Source: Alistipes sp. An66 (GTDB lineage Bacteria > Bacteroidota > Bacteroidia > Bacteroidales > Rikenellaceae). From it: a stretch of DNA of 63,645 nt. A program made the translations under genes and the position numbers. The notes under the pieces are model-generated. The model saw only the letters and a program-made list of their open reading frames with translations. It was not told the DNA's origin and searched no databases. The stretch lies in assembly GCF_002161445.1 (NCBI RefSeq), contig NZ_NFHT01000016.1, positions 1 through 63,645 of the forward strand, given 5' to 3'. Shown here one piece after another: positions 16,574 to 27,200 of the stretch (the stretch's first letter is position 1; every line of letters begins with the position of its first letter).

Positions 16574-17602
16574 TCAGTTGAGAATCCGCACCTGTTCGCC
16601 CTCGCGGAGCCGGTAGACGCCGGCCGTCACGACCCGCTCGCCGGGCGCCACGCCGCTGTCGACGACCACACGGTCGCGGCCGAACAGCTCGCCGAGCGTC
16701 ACCGCACGGCGCGTGACGCGGTCGTCCGCGCCCACGATCCAGACCCAGGTACCGCCCTCGGCCGGGGCGCAGATCGCCGAGACGGGCAGCGAAACGGCAT
16801 CCGGAACCGGATCGGGACTCTGCATGGTGATCGTGCACGACATGCCGGGCGAGATGCGGTAACGAGCCGGCGAGGGATTGTCGAGCGTCAGCGACACGGG
16901 GAATCCGGAGGCGTCGGACGACGTGACGGCGTAATCTTTCAGGCGTGCCGCGAAAAGCTCCCCGCGGTAGTTGTCGAAAAGGACCGAGAAGCGCGTCGCC
17001 GAGTCGCGCAGGACGTCCAGCGCACTCTCCGGAAGGGTGAACTGTACGGTCGTCGTCACGGGATTCACCAGCCGCAGGATCGACTGTCCGGCCTGCACCC
17101 GCTCGAAATTGTCGACGTAGACGCGCTCGACGACTCCCGCGAAGGGTGCCCGCAGGCGGGTGTCGTTGAGCAGGTCGAGCGTATTGTCATACGTGGACTT
17201 GGCCTGTGCGTAGCGCGTCGCCGCGGCCTCGGCCTCCTGACGCGACACCGCCTCGTGGGCCAGCAGCCGCTGCATGCGCTGCTGCACGGAACGCGCCTCC
17301 TCGAAGGCCGAGCGGGTCGCCGCGACCTGCAACTCGATGTCCCGCGGGTCGAGTTCGGCCAGCAACGCCCCCTTCTCCACCCGCTCGCCCTGCGAGACGG
17401 GGACATCCAGGACCTGTCCGGCGAGTTTGAAGGCCAGCGTCACGGCATCGTCGGGCGTCGCCATGCCGGCGAAGTCCTTCTCGATGAGCCCCGCACCGGA
17501 GGCCGTGACGACCTTCACCGGACGGACCGTCTGCGATGCCGGAGTGCGGTGCGAACAGGACCCGGCGAGCAGCAGAATTGTCAACATTGGAATGATGCGC
17601 AT
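16574..17602 (-). CDS. Efflux RND transporter periplasmic adaptor (lipoprotein)
   Basis: A 342-residue membrane-fusion protein. MRIIPMLTILLLAGSC is a lipoprotein signal with Cys16 lipidated, anchoring it to the inner membrane. The biotinyl-lipoyl halves (AGQVLDVPVSQGERVEKGALLAELDPRD and LRAPFAGVVERVYVDNFERVQAGQ) flank a coiled-coil hairpin at about 90-140 rich in Arg/Gln/Glu. A beta-barrel and a membrane-proximal domain follow (ending GERVVTAGVYRLREGEQV). The start at 17602 is chosen because it begins the lipoprotein signal; the frame stays open through an upstream terminator, so longer starts are unlikely. First gene of the RND operon. No TAnnTTTG element is visible between the terminator at 17673-17708 and the start. 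Confidence 0.9.
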   Translation of the reverse strand: MRIIPMLTILLLAGSCSHRTPASQTVRPVKVVTASGAGLIEKDFAGMATPDDAVTLAFKLAGQVLDVPVSQGERVEKGALLAELDPRDIELQVAATRSAFEEARSVQQRMQRLLAHEAVSRQEAEAAATRYAQAKSTYDNTLDLLNDTRLRAPFAGVVERVYVDNFERVQAGQSILRLVNPVTTTVQFTLPESALDVLRDSATRFSVLFDNYRGELFAARLKDYAVTSSDASGFPVSLTLDNPSPARYRISPGMSCTITMQSPDPVPDAVSLPVSAICAPAEGGTWVWIVGADDRVTRRAVTLGELFGRDRVVVDSGVAPGERVVTAGVYRLREGEQVRILN

Positions 17603-17672
17603 GGATCGGAAAGTCTGAATCTGCGGCCGGCTCTCCGTTCCCGACCTCCCGGCGGCCTCCCGCCGCCCTTCG

Positions 17673-17708
17673 GAAAAAAGAAAAAGCCGACTCTCCGCCG
17701 GGAGAGTC
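17673..17708 (-). terminator. Intrinsic terminator of the suf-tmk-DoxX operon
   Basis: An 8-bp stem (GACTCTCC/GGAGAGTC, loop GCCG) is followed on the minus strand by GGCTTTTTCTTTTTT. It lies 42 bases after the stop of the DoxX-like gene and about 70 bases before the efflux adaptor start, so it separates the two operons. Confidence 0.85.
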
Positions 17709-17749
17709 AACTTTCATACCATATGCCGCACGAAACGGCCCGCGCGCCC

Positions 17750-18856
17750 CTACGGACGAATATCCCGACAGTTCCTTTTAGCCGTGATCGTTCCGTCGTC
17801 GAGCACCACGAGCCCGTTTTCGGCCCGCAGCATCGTCCGCATCGTCGAGGCGTCGATGTTGTAACACCGCACCTCGCCCGTTCCGAAGTCGTGCCACATC
17901 TCCCCGTAGAGCGGGTCGGGCGTCAGGCACACCACCCCGGCGCCCTCTTTGCGGGCGCGCTCGGCCAGACGCGCCATCCGCCGGGCACAACCCCGCGGCA
18001 GGCGGTCGAAATCCGTCACGCAGAGCATGTAGACCCGGCCGGGCCGGGTGATGACCTCCTCCGTGGCGTCACCTTCGGCATCGCGCAGCGCGAATTCGCT
18101 CACCAACGGACGAATCGACGGCGCTTCGCTCGTCGTGCGCGTGTCGACCCACTCCCACTTCGTGTCGTCCTGCCATTCGGGATCCTCCAACGCGAATTCG
18201 CGCTCCTCGCCCGTCGCGCGGTTGCGGTAGACGAGCACCGTCTCCGTCTCGCCCGCCTCAACGGCCGGGGCCTGCATCGCCTCGTGGATGTTCACACCCA
18301 CCTTGTAGGGCAGGAAGTCGATCAGCGGCAGGTGGATGTAGCAGTAGTACCCCAGATACATCGACAGCGAAAAGAAGATGCAGGTCAGCGCAACCTCCGC
18401 AGGCTTGAAGGCGAAGATCTTGTCCGGGCGGTAACGCCACCACACCACGACAGCCATCGGCAGCAGCACGAGGTTCTTCACGAAGGTCTCCCAGGGCGTG
18501 AGTTTCAGCGCATCGCCGAAGCATCCGCAGTCCTCGACCGGCAGCACCGTGGCGCTCAACAGCGTCAGCACCGTGAAGAAGCACATCGACACCACCGCAA
18601 AGATCGAGATCAGCCGGATGCGCACCTTGAAGAGCAGCATGCAGCCCATCATCAGTTCGGCGCCGCACAGCCAGATCGAGAAGGTCATCGCCGCGGGCTG
18701 CAACCACTCCATGCCGTAGATCGAGAGGTACTCGTTCACTTTCAGCGCCGTGCCCCAGGGGTCGATCACCTTCGTGAAGCCCGACAGAATGAACGTGCAC
18801 GCCAGAATCACCCGGCAGACGTTGGCCGCAATCTTGAATCCCCGAGTCCTTTTCAT
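17750..18856 (-). CDS. DoxX/BT_3928-like membrane protein
   Basis: A 368-residue inner-membrane protein. The N-terminal half has four or five membrane segments in a DoxX/MauE-like arrangement (VILACTFILSGFTKVIDPWG and AELMMGCMLLFKVRIRLIS) with the characteristic VEDCGCFGD cysteine motif near residue 110, found in quinol/redox-associated DoxX proteins. After another membrane segment the C-terminal third (about 250-368) is soluble and looks like a thioredoxin-like or DsbD-type domain (VYMLCVTDFDRLPRGCARRMARL, with NGLVVLDDG near the end). Its ATG overlaps the tmk stop by four bases (ATGA), so translation is coupled. A role in periplasmic redox is inferred. Confidence 0.75.
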   Translation of the reverse strand: MKRTRGFKIAANVCRVILACTFILSGFTKVIDPWGTALKVNEYLSIYGMEWLQPAAMTFSIWLCGAELMMGCMLLFKVRIRLISIFAVVSMCFFTVLTLLSATVLPVEDCGCFGDALKLTPWETFVKNLVLLPMAVVVWWRYRPDKIFAFKPAEVALTCIFFSLSMYLGYYCYIHLPLIDFLPYKVGVNIHEAMQAPAVEAGETETVLVYRNRATGEEREFALEDPEWQDDTKWEWVDTRTTSEAPSIRPLVSEFALRDAEGDATEEVITRPGRVYMLCVTDFDRLPRGCARRMARLAERARKEGAGVVCLTPDPLYGEMWHDFGTGEVRCYNIDASTMRTMLRAENGLVVLDDGTITAKRNCRDIRP

Positions 18857-19539
18857 CGTGCGCCGATTATCGGGGCGAGGGCCCCGCGGATTTTTTCGAA
18901 TATGCGCTCCGGCGTCTCCATCGCGCCCGTCGGATCGCCGCACGCCACAACACGCAGCGAAGCGTCCCGCGCCGCCATCGAGAGGTAGACCTCACGCACG
19001 CGCCGTTGGAGATCCAGGGCATCCTCGTGGATGTCCCGCGCACCGTTCAGGTAGCTGCGGTCGTCGCCTTCGCGCGTCTCGGCGAGTTTGCGTTCCGTGA
19101 ACGAGAAGGGCACGTCGAGGAACAGCGACACGTCGGGACGCGGCAGCGCGTTGTGGCCGAATTCGAGGTCCAGAATCCACTGCGCCAGCCGCTCGCGCGC
19201 CTCCCCGGCCGGAAGTTTCGCACACTGGAAGCCGACGTTCGACCAGACGTAGCGGTCCAGAATCACCGCCCGGCCCTCCGACAGCCATTGCCGGATCATC
19301 GGACCCGCCTCGGCGCGGTCGCCGGCAAAGAGCAGCGCAACCAGATAGGGATCCACCTCGTTCACGCCCCCGAATTCGCCCCGCAGGAAGCGGGCGATCA
19401 GTTCGCCGTAGACCGGCGCGTCGAAACGCGGAAAATGCACGTATTCGCTCGCCACGCCCCGCTCTGCGAGCAGGTCGCGCAACAGCCGTATCTGGGTCGA
19501 TTTCCCGGCCCCGTCCAGACCTTCGAGTACGATGAACAT
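18853..19539 (-). CDS. tmk: dTMP kinase
   Basis: A 228-residue thymidylate kinase that phosphorylates dTMP to dTDP for DNA synthesis. The P-loop GLDGAGKST is at residues 7-15, the DR(Y/H) motif is ILDRYVWSN near residue 95, and a basic LID-like stretch (ERKLAETREGDDRSYLNG) follows FLDVPF. Length is close to the family norm. It lies about 100 bases after sufS with no promoter element seen, and overlaps the DoxX-like gene by four bases. The combination of tmk with suf genes is probably transcriptional convenience rather than a shared pathway. Confidence 0.93.
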   Translation of the reverse strand: MFIVLEGLDGAGKSTQIRLLRDLLAERGVASEYVHFPRFDAPVYGELIARFLRGEFGGVNEVDPYLVALLFAGDRAEAGPMIRQWLSEGRAVILDRYVWSNVGFQCAKLPAGEARERLAQWILDLEFGHNALPRPDVSLFLDVPFSFTERKLAETREGDDRSYLNGARDIHEDALDLQRRVREVYLSMAARDASLRVVACGDPTGAMETPERIFEKIRGALAPIIGAR

Positions 19540-19641
19540 AGGTTTTCTTCGGTTTTATTGCGTTTTCTTCGGTCGTCTGCTGCCCGCTCCGCAGCTTTTT
19601 GCAGCGGTCCGCCGTTTTCTGTAATTCTGTTTGCTCCTTTT

Positions 19642-20862
19642 TCAGTTGCGCAGCATCCGGACGGCCCGCGCCACGCCGGCCACCAGTGCATCGACCTCCT
19701 CCGCGGTATTGTAGAGGGCGAACGAAGCCCGGCACATGCCCGTCACGCCGAAGTGCGTCATCACCGGTTCGGCGCAATGCTGGCCCGTGCGGACCGCAAT
19801 ACCCAGTTTATCGAGAATCATCCCCACGTCGTAGGGGTGCACGCCCTCGATGTCGAACGACACGATGGCGCACTTGTCCGGCGTCCGGCCGAAGATCCGC
19901 AGTCCGTCGATGGCCGAAAGACGTTCGGTGGCACGTGTCAGCAACGCCGTCTCGTGGGCCTCGATCTCCGCCGCGTCGAAGCGCCGGAGGAACCGCACGG
20001 CCTCGCCCAGCCCGATGGCGCCGACGAAGTTGGCCGTCCCGGCCTCGAATTTCAGCGGCACGGGCGCGAAGGTCGTCCGCTCGAACGACACCCGGTCGAC
20101 CATGTCGCCGCCGCCCAGGAAGGGCGGCATGCGTTCGAGCAGTTCCCGCTTGCCGTACAGGACGCCGATGCCCGTCGGTCCGTAGAGCTTGTGGCCCGAG
20201 AAGGCGTAGAAGTCGCAGTCCAGCGTCCGGACGTCGACACCTCCGTGGACCACGCCCTGACAGCCGTCGACCACCGCAACGGCCCCCACGGCATGCGCCG
20301 CCTCGATCACGGGCCGCAGGTCGGGGCGCGTGCCGAGCGTATTCGAGGCCTGCGTCACGGCGACCACGCGCGTGCGGGAGTCGATGAGCGTCGGGAGCAG
20401 GTCCGTGCGCAGCGCCCCGTCGTCGTCGAAGGGCAGCATCCGCACCTCGGCGCCCCGCCGCCGGGCGACCAGCTGCCACGGAACCAGGTTCGAGTGGTGC
20501 TCCATCTCGCTGACGACGATGTTGTCGCCCGCGCCGACGAAGGCGTCGCCCCACGCATAGGCCACCGTGTTGAGCGACGCCGTGGCGCCGGCCGTGAAGA
20601 CGATCTCCTCCTTCGCCGCAGCGCCGATGAAGTCGGCGATCTCCTGCCGCGCCGTCTCGTAGCGCTCGGTGGCCTCCTCCGACAGCAGATGCACGCCCCG
20701 GTGGATGTTGGCATTCCCCTCGCGGTGCAGGCGGTCGACCGTCTCGATCACCGACAGCGGTTTCTGGGCCGTAGCCCCGCTGTCGAGGTAGACCAGCGGC
20801 CGCCCGTAGACCTTGCGTTCCAGAATCGGGAACTCCCCGCGTATCTTTCCGACGTCGAACAT
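19642..20862 (-). CDS. sufS: Cysteine desulfurase SufS
   Basis: A 406-residue pyridoxal-phosphate enzyme that removes sulfur from cysteine for Fe-S cluster assembly. Group II (SufS/CsdA) features are visible: YLDSGATAQKP at the start, the PLP lysine Lys225 in FSGHKLYGPTG, the VVDGCQG phosphate/ring contact, and the catalytic Cys363 in RTGQHCAEP. The ATG at 20862 lies four bases after the sufD stop; the frame is open a little upstream, but the chosen start begins the conserved MFDVGKIRGEFPIL. Last of four suf genes. Confidence 0.95.
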   Translation of the reverse strand: MFDVGKIRGEFPILERKVYGRPLVYLDSGATAQKPLSVIETVDRLHREGNANIHRGVHLLSEEATERYETARQEIADFIGAAAKEEIVFTAGATASLNTVAYAWGDAFVGAGDNIVVSEMEHHSNLVPWQLVARRRGAEVRMLPFDDDGALRTDLLPTLIDSRTRVVAVTQASNTLGTRPDLRPVIEAAHAVGAVAVVDGCQGVVHGGVDVRTLDCDFYAFSGHKLYGPTGIGVLYGKRELLERMPPFLGGGDMVDRVSFERTTFAPVPLKFEAGTANFVGAIGLGEAVRFLRRFDAAEIEAHETALLTRATERLSAIDGLRIFGRTPDKCAIVSFDIEGVHPYDVGMILDKLGIAVRTGQHCAEPVMTHFGVTGMCRASFALYNTAEEVDALVAGVARAVRMLRN

Positions 20863-20866
20863 GCCG

Positions 20867-21687
20867 TTACAGTTTTTCCAGTTTCTCCGCCGCAAGTTCC
20901 AACACGGCCTCGCCCAGCGGCTCCACGCCGCAGCGGCGCACGATGTCGCCCACGAAACCCTCGATCTGCAACCGCCGGGCCTGCGCCTCGCTCAACCCGC
21001 GCTGACGCATGTAGAGAATCGCATCGGCATCCATCTGCCCGACGGTCGCGCCGTGCGAGCACTTCACGTCGTCGGCATAGATTTCCAGCTGCGGCATCGT
21101 CGTGATGCGCGCCGTATCGCTCAACAGCACGTTGCGGCTCTGCTGCTGCGCATCGGTGCGCTGGGCGTCCTGCGCCACGTACACCAGCCCCGAGAACTCA
21201 CCCACGGCCTCGCCGCCCGCCACGCCCTTGAACGTGGAGTCGCTGCGGCAGTCCGCCACCCGGTGGTTCGTGCGGAGCTTCACGACCGCATGCTCCCGGC
21301 CGCCGACCAGGAACGTTCCGCCCAGCGAGTTTTCGGCATCCGCGCCCGTCAGGTCGACCGTACAGCCTACATTGGCCCCGGCCAGCAGCACCGTCGTCAT
21401 GCGGCACCGGCTGCGGGCCCCCTGCCGCACGTTCGTCGTGCAGAAGGTCTCACCCAGGAAGAGCTCCGTCAGTTCGAACTGGGCCCCTTCGGCCAGCTCC
21501 ACGTCGAGCGACGACGTCGCGGCCTTCGTGTGGAGCACCACCAGATGCGCCGCGGCACCCGCCGCCAGCTCCACCCGCAGGTGTTCGGGATCCACCGCCC
21601 CATAGGGCTGCGGGACCGGCGTCGTGACCCGGAACTCCTCCCGGCCCGCCTTGCGGAGCTCGCCGATGATTTCCAGTATCCGGTCCA

Positions 21688-21688
<1 letters not shown>
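20867..21688 (-). CDS. sufD: Fe-S cluster assembly protein SufD (short form)
   Basis: A 273-residue SufD, partner of SufB and SufC in the scaffold complex. The diagnostic C-terminal region is present: DDVKCSHGATVGQMDADAILYMRQRGLSEAQARRL, followed by the helical end. The beta-helix core before it is also recognisable, but the protein is far shorter than common SufD (over 400 residues); the N-terminal domain is reduced to about 25 residues. The start ATG at 21688 shares one base with the sufC stop (TGATG), so translation is coupled. The shortness is not due to a frameshift seen here: the coupling places the start firmly. Confidence 0.9.
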
Positions 21689-22440
<752 letters not shown>

Positions 22441-22530
22441 ATTGTTTTCCATTATCTTATTCACTTTTTTATCCGGTTTCCCGACCCCGGCCGCCGTTGC
22501 CCGCGCCCTGCGGCCGCGTATTCAATTCTA

Positions 22531-22628
22531 CCCTCCTCTAAATCCCCTCCGCGGAGGGGACTTTATGGAGGAAAGTCAGTGCGGTATCGGAACGGAGGCC
22601 TTCTCGGAGGGAACTTTATGGGGGGGGG
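22531..22628. repeat. Bacteroidetes palindromic repeat and degenerate second unit, ending in G9
   Basis: A perfect 16-bp palindrome (CCCCTCCGCGGAGGGG, 22544-22559) sits in the frame CCCTCCTCTAAAT...ACTTTATGGAGG. About 57 bases later a similar piece GGAGGGAACTTTATGG follows, ending in nine consecutive G (22620-22628) directly before the sufB stop. Such short elements are common between Bacteroidetes genes. It lies inside the suf operon and could affect read-through from sufB to sufC. Confidence 0.6.
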
Positions 22629-22631
22629 CCG

Positions 22632-24077
22632 TTATCCCACCGTGCCCTCCAATTGCAGGGCCAGCAGTTTCTGGGCCTCCACGGCAAACTCCATCGGCAG
22701 CTTCGACAGCACCTCCCGCGCGTAGCCGTTCACGATCAGCCCCACGGCATCCTCCGTCGACAGCCCCCGCTGGTTGCAGTAGAAGAGCTGGTCGTCCGAA
22801 ATCTTCGACGTCGTGGCCTCGTGTTCCAGAACCGCCGTGCGGTTACGGCAGTCGATCACCGGGAAGGTGTGGGCGCCGCACCGGTCGCCGATCAGCAGCG
22901 AGTCGCACTGCGAGTAGTTGCGGGCATTCTCCGCACCCTTCGCCACGCGCACCAGCCCCCGGTAGGAGTTCTCGCTCCGGCCCGCCGAAATGCCCTTCGA
23001 GACGATCCTACTCCGCGTATTGCGGCCGATGTGGATCATCTTCGTGCCCGTGTCGGCCTGCTGGAAATTGTTGGTCATCGCCACCGAGTAGAACTCCCCG
23101 ACCGCATTGTCCCCGGCGAGGATGCAGCTCGGGTATTTCCACGTGATGGCCGAGCCGGTCTCGACCTGCGTCCACGACAGACGCGCATTCTCGCGGCACA
23201 GGCCCCGCTTGGTCACGAAGTTGTAGATGCCGCCCCGGCCCTCCCGGTCGCCCGGATACCAGTTCTGCACCGTGGAGTATTTCACCTCGGCGTCGCGCTC
23301 GACGACGATCTCCACCACGGCGGCGTGCAGCTGGTTTTCGTCGCGCTGCGGCGCCGTACACCCTTCGAGGTAGCTCACGTAGGCGCCCTCGTCGGCGACG
23401 ATCAGCGTCCGTTCGAACTGCCCCGTCCCGGCGGCGTTGATCCGGAAGTAGGTCGACAGCTCCATCGGGCACCGCACCCCCCTGGGGATGTAGCAGAACG
23501 ACCCGTCGGAGAAGACCGCGGCATTCAGCGCCGCATAGAAGTTATCCGTGTAGGGCACGACACTCCCCAGGTATTTTTTCACCAGTTCGGGATGGTCGCG
23601 CAGCGCCTCCGAGATCGAGCAGAAGATGATGCCCTTCTCGGCCAGCGTCTCCTTGAAGGTGGTCTTCACCGACACGGAGTCCATCACGGCATCGACGGCC
23701 ACGCCCGCCAGCGCCATCTGCTCTTCGAGGGGGATGCCCAGTTTGTCGAACGTGCGTTTCAGTTCGGGATCGACCTCGTCCATCGAGCCGAGCCTCTTTC
23801 GGGCCTTCGGGGCCGCGTAGTAGATGATATCCTGAAAGTCGATCTCGGGGATCGTCAGGTGTGCCCACGTCGGGGGTTCGAGCGTCAGCCAGTGGCGGTA
23901 GGCCGCCACGCGGCGTTCGGTCATCCACTCCGGCTCGCCCTTTTTTTCGGAGATCAGCCGCACGACCTCCTCCGAAAGGCCCTTGCCGATGGTTTCGGTC
24001 TCGATCGCCGAGGTGAATCCGTATTTGTACTCCCGCTCGCCGAGGTTTTCCAATATCTCTTTTTCGTTCTCTGCCAT
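22632..24077 (-). CDS. sufB: Fe-S cluster assembly protein SufB
   Basis: A 481-residue SufB scaffold subunit on which Fe-S clusters are built. The full-length family pattern is present: [19 protein letters not shown] at the start, [31 protein letters not shown], the core [17 protein letters not shown], and the cysteine-bearing C-terminal region [25 protein letters not shown]. First gene of the suf operon, with a -7 element at 24097-24104. The ATG at 24077 begins MAENEKEIL; an ATG three codons upstream is also possible. Confidence 0.96.
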   Translation of the reverse strand: MAENEKEILENLGEREYKYGFTSAIETETIGKGLSEEVVRLISEKKGEPEWMTERRVAAYRHWLTLEPPTWAHLTIPEIDFQDIIYYAAPKARKRLGSMDEVDPELKRTFDKLGIPLEEQMALAGVAVDAVMDSVSVKTTFKETLAEKGIIFCSISEALRDHPELVKKYLGSVVPYTDNFYAALNAAVFSDGSFCYIPRGVRCPMELSTYFRINAAGTGQFERTLIVADEGAYVSYLEGCTAPQRDENQLHAAVVEIVVERDAEVKYSTVQNWYPGDREGRGGIYNFVTKRGLCRENARLSWTQVETGSAITWKYPSCILAGDNAVGEFYSVAMTNNFQQADTGTKMIHIGRNTRSRIVSKGISAGRSENSYRGLVRVAKGAENARNYSQCDSLLIGDRCGAHTFPVIDCRNRTAVLEHEATTSKISDDQLFYCNQRGLSTEDAVGLIVNGYAREVLSKLPMEFAVEAQKLLALQLEGTVG

Positions 24078-24096
24078 GGTGTGCAAAATATCCGGG

Positions 24097-24104
24097 CAAA
24101 GTTA
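24097..24104 (-). promoter_or_regulatory. -7 element TAACTTTG for the suf operon
   Basis: Exact TAnnTTTG match on the minus strand, 19 bases before the sufB start, in an AT-rich stretch between the suf operon and the pectin-locus terminator. Confidence 0.6.
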
Positions 24105-24154
24105 ATAATTTATTCGCAATTATGCACACCCATCGCCCGCAAACACCCTGCCGC

Positions 24155-24188
24155 AAAAAAAGGGCGCGACCCCGCAAAGGAGTCGCGC
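24155..24188 (-). terminator. Intrinsic terminator of the susCD operon of the pectin locus
   Basis: A 7-bp stem (GCGCGAC/GTCGCGC) is followed on the minus strand by CCC and seven T. It sits just after the lipoprotein stop at 24214 and before the suf promoter. Confidence 0.85.
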
Positions 24189-24213
24189 ACCTCTCTGGAA
24201 AATTTTCCATTAA

Positions 24214-27200
24214 TTATTTTTCACCAACAATTATGGCTTCAATAACCTTAGCATCTCCGGCACTTGTAGACATGATCTTGAAATAAGGCTTGCCACTCAC
24301 GTCATATTTATAGTATCCGGCATACGTACCTTCACCCTCGACAGCAGACGGAGTATCCAGCGTCGTGAATACAGATCCGTCATCCGAACTGTTTACAGCC
24401 GGAAGTTTCGAACCCTCCACCATCTTCAAATAGATTGTCGAAATAGCCCCCAGCGAAGTCTCGTTTTTCAGATAAGTCTCCACGGAAAGTCCCTTTTTCA
24501 TATACATCGAACTCGAAGAGGCAGCCATCGTCGACCCAAAGGTTACACCCTGATAAGTCCACGTCTGGATAAAAGGCGTACTGCTCGAACCGGAGAACTT
24601 CTCCAAGGCATCCGCCGACGGCGAGCCATCCATCGCAGTACCCGTAAGGATCTGAACATCCGTTCCGACCTTGTTCTTAATTAGGTCATAGTTCAACGTC
24701 AGGCTGTAAGGAGCCGTCTCCACGGCCTCCACATAGCTGAACTCGATTTTGTAGACATTGATACTGGCATCAGCATAAACATAAATCGTTGTCGGCGCGG
24801 AAACCGTAATATCAAACGTATTGGTTACGAGTTCTTTTGACATTCTGACAATGGCCATCTTCGATTCGGGCTCCGCACTACCTGCTTGTACAAGAATATT
24901 GCGCTCCTCATCCGTAGTGCTTCCCGTCGCAGATGTTACAACCGTCACCGTTCCCGATGCCGGGGCCGTAAAACTCAGCACCCGTTCCGTGGTACTGCCC
25001 TCCCCGCCAAGTCGCAAGCCTCGGGTATACGGATCGTTCGCGTTCGTATCAATCTTGATCGACTTGTTGCCGGCGGCTATATTCAAGCCATTCCATTCTC
25101 CCGAGTAGGTTTTGTTATCCGACGTGCCGATCGCGGTAGCCACGGCATCGAATCCGGCATCCGAGAAGTTCCACGACAGCGTCGTGGCGGCGCCGACGGC
25201 CTTGATCTCCAGCTCGCCCGCTCCCGCAGCCGAATCCACATAGTGCTCCGCATCCGTCGGTTTCGCTACGACCGTAATCTCGTAACGGCCCGCCGCAAGC
25301 AGCGCCACATCCGCAGCCGACAGCGTCAGCGTCGTCTCCGACTGGTTCATCGTCTGGCCGTTGAAGGTCACGTCATACGATGCCGCATTCGCTACCGCCG
25401 GCCACGAAACCACAACCGCCTGCTCCGTTCCGACGTTTACCGTCGACGGCGCAACCGACACCTCGGGCGTGCCCAGCGTGATCTTCGTCACCTCGAACTT
25501 CGCCTCGCCGGCAGCCGATGCCTTGTATTTCGTGGAGGTCTCCACCGGCTGTGCAACCACCGTCACCGGATAGCTTCCGATGGCGAGCGTTTTGACCGTC
25601 GCCGCAGGGATCGTAAAGGTCGGCTCCTCAACCGTCTCCGGCTCCTGGTCGCCCCACGTCACCGCATAGGCGGCCGCATTGGCCACGGCCTCCCACGACA
25701 GCACCACCTCCTGTTCGGCGCTCCATGCCACCGAGGCCGGTTCGGCCTTCACGACCGGAGTCGCCAGCGCTTTCAGGTCTCCGTCGACCGACACCTCGGT
25801 CGACCATGCCAGCGACGAGAACTCGACGGCTCCCGTCGTCGTGATATAGACATGCGTATCGCCCGTGATTTCGCCCAGGCCCACCGTATGCTCCACGCCG
25901 TCGCACGGAACCGTATAACGCTCCGTCCCGGCGATGATCTCCAACTGGACACCGATCCCGGCATTCGACGGCGTGAGGATCAACGATCCGGCCTCCGAAA
26001 CGCGGATGGCCAGAGCGTTGTTCGTCGGCTCGCCGTCGGCCGTGAAGGTCGTCGCGCCGGAGAAGGTGATCGTATGATCCGAGGTGATCGACACGGGGAA
26101 GGTCTCGTTCGAGGCGATGAAGCGCAGGTTGCCGTAGATGATCGTCTCGGTAATGTCCTGCGGCTCGAAGATCAGGTCGTCCGACAGCGGCCACGCATAA
26201 TCCTCCGTGACGGGCGTCAGCTCCGTGGCGATCTCCGTGACGGGAGCCGCAACGGTCCACCACCGCGGGTCGCCCACCTCGTTGGCGGCCACCTCCGAGT
26301 TGGTCAGCTCCATCTTGTTGCGCGAGGATTTCACGCACGGATCCGACGTCAGCACCTTGCCCCCGCCGCTCAAACACAGGTCCTTATTGACAGCCGTGGC
26401 ATTGTTGCCGATCTTCGTCGTGAAGAAGTCCGCACCGGCATAGTTCTCGTCACCCGTCGAGTTGTAGCAGATATTGTAGAAATAGTTGCCCGACATGGAG
26501 GGAATCTGCGCATTGGCGTTCTCATGGATCAGACGCACGGTCTCGCTCGTCGAATACTCGTTCAGGAAAAGGTTCTTGTTCAGCGTGAAGGTCGGAACCG
26601 CGGTCCGCACGCCGATAATACCCTTGCGCGTATTGGTCAGACCCACCCGGTTCAACGTATTGTTGGAGATCTCGATCGTCGAGAAGTTCGCGTTGACGTC
26701 GCTGAACAGGAAGGCGCGGCCGGCGTCGATGATCGTATTGTTGCGGATGGTCAGCGTATTCACCGTACCGATCCGGAAGTCGATCAGATCGCCGCCCGCA
26801 TTCAGGAAGTCGTGGATATAGAGGCCTTCCAGTCGAATCGTCCCGATGGTCGCCTCCGCGGTCTTGGACGAAGTGAAGACAACTCCGCTCACGTAATTGT
26901 ACAACTCGCAGTTGAGAACCGCAACCGATTCGATCGACACCTTCGCGTCGGCACCTTCACCGGTCCGGAACAAAAATTCATCATCGCCGACTCCGGTTCC
27001 TTCGAACACGATGTTTTCAAAGCGATAGATGCCGGTGGCTCCATTCGCGGCGTCGGTTCCGCACCAGGATTCCAGTTCGAAACCCCGGATCACAGGCATC
27101 GACCCGTCATCTCCGAGCACGCCGACCAGTTCCAGATCGCCCTTCCAACCGGACAACGGATTCGTCCCGCTGAATTCGAGCACATACTTCTCGCCGGCCT

